DNA from: CAYFUF01 sp964394795
Lineage (GTDB): Bacteria; Bacillota; Clostridia; Tissierellales; Peptoniphilaceae
DNA length: 5,088 bases
NCBI GenBank assembly: GCA_964394795.1
Contig: CAYMYX010000066.1
Coordinates: 1-5,088, forward strand
Reading direction: 5' to 3'
Part shown: in pieces, positions 1-5,088 of the stretch
How positions within the stretch are numbered: position 1 is the stretch's first letter
How the letters are laid out: each line of letters starts with the position of its first letter
Notes under the pieces: model-generated
Database searches by the model: none
Told to the model about the DNA's origin: nothing
The model's input: the letters and a program-made list of their open reading frames with translations, nothing else
Program-made: the position numbers and the translations under genes

Positions 1-83
1 CGATTATGTATGATCAAAATCCAATAGCCATAAATCATTTTTGAGTAATTCGTAATTATGTTTTACCGATAGCCCGTTGGGTC

Positions 84-114
84 ATACATAATTCTAAAAA
101 TTGAATTTATGTAT
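84..114. repeat. AT-rich imperfect inverted repeat
   Basis: ATACATAATTC at 84-94 is complementary to GAATTTATGTAT at 103-114 with one unpaired T, around an 8-base spacer. No T-run typical of a terminator follows, and the stem is AT-rich. It could be an operator or part of a leader, or it may be a chance product of an AT-rich spacer. The TTATGTAT word of the right arm also occurs at 4-11. Confidence 0.45.
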
Positions 115-132
115 TATTGTAGAGGAAATAGG

Positions 133-167
133 ATTATACCAAAACGAAAATATATCGATTTGGTATA
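133..167 (-). promoter_or_regulatory. Inverted repeat overlapping a leftward TATAAT; possible promoter/operator
   Basis: TATACCAAA (135-143) and TTTGGTATA (159-167) are perfect 9-base inverted arms separated by 15 bases, with CGA (145-147) and TCG (155-157) also paired inside. On the minus strand one arm runs into TATAAT (complement of 133-138), a perfect -10 word. No TTGACA-like -35 is found at 16-18 bases, so a promoter is only suggested. The geometry would suit a repressor or activator site for a gene left of the window. Confidence 0.3.
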
Positions 168-186
168 TAAGGCATAGTGGTAGCCA

Positions 187-230
187 TACGAAAGAGGACC
201 TGGCAATTTGCCAAGTCCTTCTTTGTTTTA
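187..230. terminator. Intrinsic terminator ending the transporter operon, possibly bidirectional
   Basis: AGGACCTGGCA (194-204) pairs with TGCCAAGTCCT (209-219), giving 10 paired bases with one C/A mismatch and a short ATTT loop. GAAAG (190-194) and CTTT (221-224) can lengthen the stem if a bulge is allowed. It begins about 40 bp after the stop codon of the second permease, the expected place for the operon's terminator. The T-run is richer on the plus strand (TTCTTTGTTTTA, 219-230) than on the minus strand (CTCTTTCG), so it could also stop rightward transcription entering from the left. Confidence 0.75.
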
Positions 231-262
231 TAGAGTCTATTTTACTACGGCCCCTTTTACTA

Positions 263-1354
263 TTAAGATTGTGCGTAATCTTCTAATCCGTAGGAACCTG
301 CCGTGAAGAGGATAGCCGCACCCAGGAGGATGATGGGAATACCCGGGAAGTAGCTGCCACTGGCAATACCTTCGAAAGCGGAATACAAGGGTGATAGCAA
401 ACCTAGCGTGTTTAGTAAAGTGCTTTCCCCTAGCATCAAAGGCATGAAGGCAAGAATCATCAAGGCGAAACCGATTAGTGTGCCCACGCCTTGGACCACT
501 TGCTCCTCTTTGAAGATGCGGAAGAGGAAAAGGGAGAAGGAGAGTATGAAGAGCACGGTGGCTGCATAGTAAGCCATGAAGATAGGCAGAATCCGAATGT
601 CAATCATATCGGTAATTACGAGGAAACCACCAATCAGCAAGGCGACAGCGACCAGGAAGACTCCATAGGCAACGATCATGGATCCCATGGAAACGAAGCT
701 GGAGTTTGGCGATATGGCCAAGCGCTTCAGTACCTGATTCTTCCGGAACTGGGCATACTCTGCGGCTAGTCCGGGGCCATACATCACTAGTAATCCGAAT
801 AGGCCGCCCATCATACCAGCAAAAACATCGTTCATATAGTTGTCCGCTTCCTCAACATTGACTAAATTCTGTTCGGTTAGCGTGATGGCGTCGGCTTCAA
901 CACCTAGGTCTGCCCAGTAATGTTCACGGAGGACCTTCTTGTAACTATCCAACAGCATCAAATCCATGTTAGGGTCTGTCTGTTCACCGGTTAAGGAATA
1001 CACATGGATCATCTCGTCTTCATTAGCTATCTTGCTTTCGATGAAGTTATCTGGCACGTAGTACAAGGCAACATAATCATTTTGATCGAGTCGTGCCTTC
1101 GCTTCGTCTAAGCTGATGCCTTCTTCGATGACGTAGTTATTGAGAACCACTTCATTGGAAAGCAAGTCCTCTTCAAGGGCTTCGTTACCGCTTCCAAAGA
1201 GGATGGCCGTTTCTTTATCCATGCTCTCGCCGGAACTCGACATCGACATGAGAAGGATCGTAAGGCCCAAAGGGGCAACAAACATGGAGATACATGAGGA
1301 CGGAGTCGTTATTGTTCGTTTGATATGGTAGAGGACTAGTTGTAAGAATCTCAT
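263..1354 (-). CDS. ABC-2 type transporter permease (second membrane subunit, LnrN-like)
   Basis: This 363-residue integral membrane protein has the ABC-2 permease layout: an N-terminal membrane segment (about 21-39), an extracytoplasmic domain (about 40-175) and five C-terminal hydrophobic segments (about 175-195, 224-246, 255-280, 286-307 and 335-353). It probably pairs with the permease encoded just upstream to form the channel driven by the ATPase. The acidic loop domain (for example EEDLLSNEVV near 61-70) is typical of the family and may take part in substrate handling. The ATG follows the TAA of the previous gene directly, with AAGGAAGGAG lying inside that gene's last codons, so translation is very likely coupled. 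The protein is slightly shorter than the other permease and looks intact. Membrane role and family are well supported. The substrate is not visible, and the antibiotic-efflux role comes from gene order resembling LnrLMN. Confidence 0.88.
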   Translation of the reverse strand: MRFLQLVLYHIKRTITTPSSCISMFVAPLGLTILLMSMSSSGESMDKETAILFGSGNEALEEDLLSNEVVLNNYVIEEGISLDEAKARLDQNDYVALYYVPDNFIESKIANEDEMIHVYSLTGEQTDPNMDLMLLDSYKKVLREHYWADLGVEADAITLTEQNLVNVEEADNYMNDVFAGMMGGLFGLLVMYGPGLAAEYAQFRKNQVLKRLAISPNSSFVSMGSMIVAYGVFLVAVALLIGGFLVITDMIDIRILPIFMAYYAATVLFILSFSLFLFRIFKEEQVVQGVGTLIGFALMILAFMPLMLGESTLLNTLGLLSPLYSAFEGIASGSYFPGIPIILLGAAILFTAGSYGLEDYAQS

Positions 1355-2497
1355 TTAATGCTCCTTCCTTAATTTGCCGATTAGGATTGATCCAACCATC
1401 GCTACGATAGCGATGACAAGGCAGATGACGATAAAACTTGGCATGAATTCAGTGTGTCCATTGTGGATGGAAAAGTAGGGCTTAGCAGACAATTGTTCGA
1501 TAAATTCCTTGACGACTTCAGGGACTGGATTGTAACCCAGCATTCTATCCAATGGAATCATCCCGCCAACAAACATGATCAAGAGGTAGAATACGCCGTT
1601 GATGACCATGGTAATTCGTTCGGGCAGTAGGTTACCCATTAGGCTGGCGAAAGACGAGTAGAGCGCAGCCTGAGCAGCAAAGACAATGAGATAGTTGTAT
1701 AGAGGTCCTGAGAAAGCCCCAAATAGGAAGCGGGTAATGAGGATGTAGATCAGGGCAAAAATCGTGGATATCAGCACGATGACGACGACAGAACTGACTA
1801 CTTTAACCGCCATCGTTGTTGGAAAGAGCCTATCCCTCTTGCGAAGGCCGGTTAGTTTCTCACTGTTTTCTGAGGCCATAGCCGTCGTCCAAACCGTAAG
1901 CAAGATAATCCAGATGCTGAATAAGCTGTAATACTCGTAGGATGTGTAGGCACCCTCTCCTCGGTGACTTTCTGCTACCATAAGGGGCGCATTTAAATCT
2001 TCGGCAAGCTGAGCCTGGAGTTCAGTAACCTGTCCTTGGGCCAAACCTCGTTCTGCTGCAACTTTGCTTTCTAACGTTTGCTGCCTGAAGGTATTCAAGG
2101 TGGTTGCTAAAGCCTCCTGGACTATAATTCCGCCAGAGTTCGATGAACCGCTCTTCTTGATCAAGGTCACTTCGCTTTGGTCTTCCGTTAGTGAAAAAAC
2201 CTCAGGAATCTTAATCGTAAAGTCTGCGTCATCTTGCTCCTCAACTAACTCGAAAAGGTCTTCAAAGGTTTCTCCTTCCAATACGCTAACTAGGAGTTTG
2301 GATTCCTCATTGGCTGCCTCATCGACGATGTAGGTGGGTTGGGGAGAGATCTCCAAATCTGCGGAAAACATCGTGGTGAAGATGAAGCCGAAGAAGAGAA
2401 CAACGAGGAAAGGAGCGCCTAGAAACAGAAGGATATAGGTAGGGAGCTGAGCCGACAATACAGTGAACTCTGCCTGCAATCTCCTGATAAAATCCAT
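1355..2497 (-). CDS. ABC-2 type transporter permease (first membrane subunit, LnrM-like)
   Basis: This 380-residue protein has the classic ABC-2 permease plan. An N-terminal membrane segment (about 21-43, rich in L, F and V) is followed by a large extracytoplasmic domain (about 45-185) and five more membrane segments (about 189-208, 231-258, 266-290, 296-318 and 353-375). The outer domain has an acidic patch (EEQDDADF, 86-93) and a Q/A/L-rich stretch near 140-170 that could form a helix or coiled coil. The basic loop LRKRDRLFPTTMA (218-230) before the third membrane segment is of the kind that faces the cytoplasm and contacts the ATPase in this family. It starts 9 bp after the ATPase and abuts the second permease, as expected for a heteromeric transporter. 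Family assignment is firm; substrate is inferred only from the LnrJKLMN-like context. Confidence 0.9.
   Translation of the reverse strand: MDFIRRLQAEFTVLSAQLPTYILLFLGAPFLVVLFFGFIFTTMFSADLEISPQPTYIVDEAANEESKLLVSVLEGETFEDLFELVEEQDDADFTIKIPEVFSLTEDQSEVTLIKKSGSSNSGGIIVQEALATTLNTFRQQTLESKVAAERGLAQGQVTELQAQLAEDLNAPLMVAESHRGEGAYTSYEYYSLFSIWIILLTVWTTAMASENSEKLTGLRKRDRLFPTTMAVKVVSSVVVIVLISTIFALIYILITRFLFGAFSGPLYNYLIVFAAQAALYSSFASLMGNLLPERITMVINGVFYLLIMFVGGMIPLDRMLGYNPVPEVVKEFIEQLSAKPYFSIHNGHTEFMPSFIVICLVIAIVAMVGSILIGKLRKEH
1361..1370 (-). promoter_or_regulatory. Ribosome binding site of the second permease, inside the upstream gene
   Basis: The minus strand reads AAGGAAGGAG, then CATTAA, then ATG. 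The site lies within the last codons of the first permease (ending K-E-H-stop) and is 6 bases from the start. It fixes the ATG at 1352-1354 and implies re-initiation by ribosomes finishing the first permease. Confidence 0.8.
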
Positions 2498-2500
2498 AGT

Positions 2501-2508
2501 CTCCTCCT
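2501..2508 (-). promoter_or_regulatory. Ribosome binding site of the first permease, overlapping the ATPase stop codon
   Basis: The minus strand reads TAGGAGGAGACTATG. The TAG that ends the ATPase forms the first bases of the Shine-Dalgarno element, and ATG follows about 5 bases after AGGAGG. This supports the start at 2495-2497 and suggests translational coupling between the ATPase and the permease. Confidence 0.8.
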
Positions 2509-3460
2509 AATCTCTTAAGTTCTTGCCAGTCAAGGCTAAGAAGGCTTCTTCTAAATCGTAGTCTTTCCTGTTGATAAAGCTAATCCTGTTGTTGGCCTTT
2601 TCAATGAAAGTAACAAAGTCCATCATTTGAAATTTCTTGGGGTCTGTCGTGATGAAAAGTTTGGTCTTATTATCTAGATCTTCGGTCCTTTGGATGTCGT
2701 ATATGCCCAGCAGCTGACTCTTCATTTGATCGATGAAGGCATCGTCTACATAATCCAGTTCTACCTCCAAGCGATCTTCCCGTGCCACAAGCTGTGTGAT
2801 GGAAGGAATTGATCCGCTGGCTACTTCCTTGCCTTCGTCCAGAAGGAGGACCTTATTACACAAGTTTTCAACCTCTTCCATGTAGTGGGAAGTGTAGAGA
2901 ATGGTTGTTCCCTCTTCATTCATATCTTTTAAATAATCAAAGATTTTGTTTCTGGATTGGGGATCAACACCTACCGTTGGTTCGTCAAGAATCAGGAACT
3001 CTGGCTTATGGAGAATCGATGCGGCGATATTCAATCTCCTTTTCATACCGCCCGAATAGGTCTTTACTTTGTCCTTTGCCTTATCTTCCAGCCCAACCAT
3101 CGCAAGGACCTCATGAATGCGGTTTTTCAATTCCTTGCCTGACAGGCCATACAACAAACCAAAGTACTCTAGGTTGCTCTTAGCTGAGATCTCTTCGATT
3201 AAAGCTAACTCTTGAGGAACTAGGCCTATCTTCTTACGGACTTCAATCAGGTTATCCTTCACTTCCTCCCCGTCGATTTGCACCGACCCGCTTGCTTGGC
3301 GGCGAAGGCCGCAGATGATATCGATGAGGGTGGTCTTTCCTGCCCCGTTAGGTCCGATTAAGCCGAACCTGTCTCCAGGCTTGATTTCGAAACTGACATC
3401 TTGAAGCACTTCCTTTTTTCCATAATTCATAAAAATGTGGTCTACCTTGATCGTTGTCAT
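2507..3460 (-). CDS. ABC transporter ATP-binding protein (LnrL-like, ABC-2 exporter ATPase)
   Basis: This 317-residue cytoplasmic ATPase should power export by the two permeases downstream. All nucleotide-binding motifs are present and in order: Walker A GPNGAGKTT (36-44), Q-loop Gln83 (VPQE), signature YSGGMKRR (135-142), Walker B FLILDEP (155-161, with Asp159 and catalytic Glu160), D-loop GVDPQSR (164-170) and H-loop His192 (TSH). The tail after about residue 215 ends in LEEAFLALTG, typical of the C-terminal extension of antibiotic-export ATPases of the DrrA/CcmA type. Length is normal for the class. The ATG is preceded by a perfect AAGGAGG at 5 bases. The gene follows a hairpin terminator after the regulator, so it may begin a separately controlled transporter transcript. 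Function as an ATPase is very likely; the cargo is inferred from order alone. Confidence 0.95.
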   Translation of the reverse strand: MTTIKVDHIFMNYGKKEVLQDVSFEIKPGDRFGLIGPNGAGKTTLIDIICGLRRQASGSVQIDGEEVKDNLIEVRKKIGLVPQELALIEEISAKSNLEYFGLLYGLSGKELKNRIHEVLAMVGLEDKAKDKVKTYSGGMKRRLNIAASILHKPEFLILDEPTVGVDPQSRNKIFDYLKDMNEEGTTILYTSHYMEEVENLCNKVLLLDEGKEVASGSIPSITQLVAREDRLEVELDYVDDAFIDQMKSQLLGIYDIQRTEDLDNKTKLFITTDPKKFQMMDFVTFIEKANNRISFINRKDYDLEEAFLALTGKNLRD

Positions 3461-3465
3461 ACTAT

Positions 3466-3472
3466 CCTCCTT
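3466..3472 (-). promoter_or_regulatory. Strong ribosome binding site of the ATPase gene
   Basis: The minus strand carries AAGGAGG, a full match to the anti-Shine-Dalgarno core, followed by ATAGT and the ATG at 3458-3460. It settles the start codon and indicates efficient translation of the transporter's first gene. Confidence 0.85.
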
Positions 3473-3505
3473 AACATCGCTTATCCAATGTTGTTATCTG
3501 CCCTT

Positions 3506-3511
3506 ATTCTA
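3506..3511 (-). promoter_or_regulatory. Possible -10 element for the transporter genes
   Basis: TAGAAT on the minus strand (5 of 6 matches to TATAAT) lies just beyond the hairpin terminator and about 45 bp before the ATPase start. No recognisable -35 sits 16-18 bases upstream; the corresponding bases fall in the terminator loop. A weak -35 would be compatible with a promoter that needs the neighbouring response regulator, but this single word is weak evidence. Confidence 0.25.
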
Positions 3512-3548
3512 CAAAGAAAAAGACCTGTGGCCTAGGCACACAAGTCAC
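3512..3548 (-). terminator. Hairpin terminator or attenuator between the regulator and transporter genes
   Basis: On the minus strand GACTTGTG (3546-3539) pairs with CACAGGTC (3529-3522) across 8 positions with one G-T wobble, around a 9-base loop holding CCTAGG. TCTTTTTCTTT follows at once (3522-3512). This is the form of an intrinsic terminator. It lies about 20 bp past the regulator's stop and ahead of the ATPase. It would separate the two-component transcript from the transporter, or reduce read-through into it. Confidence 0.7.
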
Positions 3549-3555
3549 TTCTTGC

Positions 3556-3571
3556 CGTGACAAAAGTCACG
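3556..3571. promoter_or_regulatory. Perfect 16-bp palindrome CGTGAC-aaaa-GTCACG over the regulator stop codon
   Basis: Six-base arms are perfectly inverted about a 4-base centre, and the TGA of the response regulator (3567-3569) lies inside one arm. A third copy of the core, GTCAC, lies at 3544-3548. The layout GTGA-N6-TCAC matches the core of CRP/FNR-type sites (TGTGA-N6-TCACA). A dyad here, about 100 bp before the ATPase start, could equally be the binding site of the LuxR-type regulator encoded alongside. In RNA it forms a 6-bp hairpin with a UUUU loop. Confidence 0.45.
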
Positions 3572-4208
3572 ATATTTTGATGTTGTTTTCCAGGGCAAAG
3601 ATAGCCAACTGGGTCCGATCCCGAAGGTCCAATTTCTGCAGGATGAGGGAGATGTTATTCTTTATCGTCCCCTCTGACAGGAAGAGTTCTCCTGCAATTT
3701 CCTTGTTGCTGTAACCTGTCGCTACCAACTTCATGATGTCCACTTCCTTCTCCGAAAGATCATAATCCTCTTTTTGGAAAGAAGTTTTTGGCTTTCCCTG
3801 TTGGTCTAAGAGGAGTTGGGAGACTTCGGAATCCATGACCACCTTCCCCGATAAGGCAAGGCGGATGCCGTCCGCTATCGTCTCCGGGCTGGAGTCCTTC
3901 AGCAAGTAACCAGAGGCACCTAGATTCATCGCCTCCAAAATATATTCCGTGTCCTTAAAGGTGGTCAGAATCAGGATAGGCAACTTTTCATTCCATTCGC
4001 GAATGAGCCTGATGCCATCGATACCAGTTGATCCCGGCATCCGTATATCCATTAACACCAAGTCCGGTCGATTTTTCTTCGCCTCGATGTTTGCGGCTTC
4101 CCCGCTGGATGCTTGGGCAACCACTTCCATGTCCCCTTGCAACTCCAAGAGTATCTTCAAACCCGACCGAATCAGTTCTTCATCATCCACGAGCAGCAGT
4201 TTGATCAT
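3567..4208 (-). CDS. NarL/LuxR-family response regulator (LnrK-like)
   Basis: This 213-residue cytoplasmic DNA-binding regulator would be phosphorylated by the kinase encoded upstream. The N-terminal receiver domain (about 1-120) has the acidic pair Asp8/Asp9, the phosphoacceptor Asp54 in VLMDIRMP, Thr82/Thr83 in ILTTF and Lys104 in YLLKD, so it looks fully functional. The C-terminal LuxR-type helix-turn-helix (about 148-210) includes DLSEKEVDIMKLVATGYSNKEIA and LSEGTIKNN, with a recognition helix continuing to QKLDLRDRTQ. Length is typical of the NarL family. The ATG overlaps the end of the kinase gene by 26 bp and has AAGGAGGG 6 bases upstream, so the two are translated together. Likely targets are the three transporter genes downstream, by analogy with LnrK acting on lnrLMN; the repeats at 3544-3571 are candidate binding sites. 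Confidence 0.94.
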   Translation of the reverse strand: MIKLLLVDDEELIRSGLKILLELQGDMEVVAQASSGEAANIEAKKNRPDLVLMDIRMPGSTGIDGIRLIREWNEKLPILILTTFKDTEYILEAMNLGASGYLLKDSSPETIADGIRLALSGKVVMDSEVSQLLLDQQGKPKTSFQKEDYDLSEKEVDIMKLVATGYSNKEIAGELFLSEGTIKNNISLILQKLDLRDRTQLAIFALENNIKIS

Positions 4209-5088
4209 CGCTAGCCCTCCTTCCGCTGTCCTCCAAGCGCAAAACGAGGTTCAACGTAAACCCTTCGCCCACCTTGGACTGGTAACTCACTTGGCCATAC
4301 AAATCTTCCGCCCTTTCCTCCAGCCCAATCAGGCCGACGTGGGAAATGACCTTGTTGGTGCCGTGACCATTATCTTGAACGGTAACAACCAGCTCCCTTT
4401 CCCCTTCGATGACGTAAACCTTCACCTTGCTTGCCTTGCCATGCTTACTTGCATTGGACAAGCCCTCCTGAACGAAGCGGTAGACGAGGAGTTGGGTAGG
4501 ATCGTCCCACTCCTTCCGCTTCAGCTGTTGCTGCAATTCGATGTCCATCCCCGTGTGGACCTTACTCTTATTAATCAGGTCTTGGAGAGCAACAGCCAGC
4601 GGGCTTCCGGCCAGTATCGTCGGCTTGTTATCCGCGATAACCTGACGGAGGTCTTGCAGACTGTCCTGAGCAAAGAGGCGAAGCTTGCCCGCCATCTCCC
4701 CAATTTGGGCCATGTTCTTCGATTCCCCACCATCTTCTGCATCCTTCTTGGCTGCTAGGGCTTGCATTGCCCCTAACTGGATGACGATGGCTGACAGAGC
4801 GTGGCCAACCGAGTCATGAATCTCACGAGAAATCCGATTCCGCTCCCGTAAGGTATAGATGTCGGCTAGTGAAGAAACGCTGTCTTCCAGCATCTGTTGG
4901 TTTTCTTCCAAATCGTAACGCTCTTTAGTCATTTGCTGCTCCCGCTTTTCCAAAAGACCTTCCCTCTTCATCGTCTTGTGGATGAAGATAAGGACAGCAG
5001 TAAGGCCAAAGGCGACAAAGGCATCTGCGTAGCGACCTTGGAATAGGAGTAAGGCCAAGAGCAGGACGAGAATCACAATTAGGATGCT
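4183..5088 (-). CDS. Sensor histidine kinase, HisKA_3 (NarX/DesK-like) class, N-terminus cut by window edge
   Basis: This is the membrane sensor that should phosphorylate the adjacent regulator. Numbering from a GTG at 5074-5076, it shows two hydrophobic segments (about 1-13 and 18-33), a charged probable coiled-coil linker (about 38-80), and a HisKA_3 phosphotransfer domain with His87 in REIHDSVGH. The HATPase domain follows, with its N box at QEGLSNASKHG (Asn208), G1 at DNGHG (235-239) and G2 at VGLIGLEERA (247-256). The frame stays open past that GTG to the last base (S-I-L-I in front), and no Shine-Dalgarno precedes the GTG. The true start and probably further membrane segments therefore lie outside the window; relatives such as LnrJ are about 400 residues. 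Little extracellular sequence is visible, which suits an intramembrane-type sensor, although the missing part could change this. Confidence 0.93.
   Translation of the reverse strand, partial: SILIVILVLLLALLLFQGRYADAFVAFGLTAVLIFIHKTMKREGLLEKREQQMTKERYDLEENQQMLEDSVSSLADIYTLRERNRISREIHDSVGHALSAIVIQLGAMQALAAKKDAEDGGESKNMAQIGEMAGKLRLFAQDSLQDLRQVIADNKPTILAGSPLAVALQDLINKSKVHTGMDIELQQQLKRKEWDDPTQLLVYRFVQEGLSNASKHGKASKVKVYVIEGERELVVTVQDNGHGTNKVISHVGLIGLEERAEDLYGQVSYQSKVGEGFTLNLVLRLEDSGRRASDDQTAARG
4215..4222 (-). promoter_or_regulatory. Ribosome binding site of the response regulator, inside the kinase gene
   Basis: The minus strand reads AAGGAGGG, then six bases, then the ATG at 4206-4208. It lies within the kinase's last codons. 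It supports the chosen start and hence the 26-bp overlap, a usual arrangement for stoichiometric synthesis of a two-component pair. Confidence 0.8.

Larger units (their letters stand above)
1..190. other. AT-rich non-coding spacer downstream of the operon
   Basis: This stretch is visibly more AT-rich than the genes to its right and has no open frame with a ribosome binding site on either strand. It contains two inverted repeats (84-114 and 135-167) and three copies of TTATGTAT (4-11 and 107-114 on the plus strand, 84-91 as the complement ATACATAA). A TATAAT word reads leftward at 133-138. It most likely separates this operon from a gene beyond the left edge and may hold that gene's control region. 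Confidence 0.6.

Noticed and set aside
1..38. Leftward ATG at 36-38 with a hydrophobic frame open to the left edge (M-I-Y-G-Y-W-I-L-I-I)
   Set aside because: Only about 12 codons are visible and no Shine-Dalgarno precedes it, so it cannot be called a gene. Sequence left of the window would decide.
101..286. Plus-strand open frame of 61 codons crossing the terminator
   Set aside because: It starts at TTG inside an inverted repeat, runs through the terminator hairpin and into the end of the second permease, and has no convincing ribosome binding site.
491..769. Plus-strand open frame with a very acidic, E/G-rich translation
   Set aside because: It is the antisense of the second permease's membrane segments, and its odd composition follows from reading hydrophobic codons backwards. 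No start signal was seen.
2809..3183. Plus-strand open frames opposite the ATPase gene
   Set aside because: They are shadows of the ATPase coding sequence, antisense to its signature and Walker B motifs, with no family features of their own.
3531..3536. CCTAGG palindrome as a separate regulatory site
   Set aside because: It sits in the loop of the terminator hairpin, and a six-base palindrome is too short to call independently.
3949..4758. Long plus-strand open frame of 269 codons opposite the regulator and kinase genes
   Set aside because: It lies antisense to two genes with intact, ordered motifs, starts at GTG without a ribosome binding site, and its translation shows no recognisable domain.
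1..5088. CRISPR arrays, tRNA or rRNA genes, insertion sequences
   Set aside because: No regularly spaced repeats, cloverleaf-like sequence, ribosomal RNA motif, transposase-like protein or terminal inverted repeats were seen.

Overview
The window carries one leftward (minus-strand) resistance or efflux module: a sensor histidine kinase cut by the right edge, a NarL/LuxR-type response regulator, an ABC-2 type ATPase and two related ABC-2 type membrane proteins. The strong AGGAGG-type ribosome binding sites, the moderate base composition of the genes, the AT-rich spacer and the gene order all suggest a Bacillota (low-GC Gram-positive) chromosome. I cannot name the genus from sequence alone.

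Layout, reading right to left: histidine kinase (5088 to 4183, open at the window edge); response regulator (4208 to 3567), overlapping the kinase by 26 bp; an interval of about 106 bp with a palindrome over the regulator's stop codon, a leftward hairpin followed by a T-run, and the ATPase's ribosome binding site; ATPase (3460 to 2507); first permease (2497 to 1355), 9 bp after the ATPase; second permease (1354 to 263), starting on the base after the first permease's stop. A hairpin terminator at about 187-230 closes the operon. Positions 1-190 hold no convincing gene, but contain AT-rich inverted repeats and a repeated TTATGTAT word.

The kinase would sense a membrane or antibiotic signal and phosphorylate the regulator at Asp54. 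The regulator would switch on the three-gene transporter, whose ATPase drives a heteromeric pair of permeases with large extracytoplasmic domains. Gene order and protein classes match the Bacillus subtilis LnrJK-LnrLMN (YfiJKLMN) linearmycin/polyene resistance system. That match rests on architecture and family motifs, not on a database search, so the real substrate is unknown.

The most interesting part is the regulator-ATPase junction. Four short complementary segments there can pair 1:2, 2:3 or 3:4, the last being the terminator, so transporter expression may be tuned by partial termination or attenuation. The same segments could instead be, or also be, a protein-binding operator.
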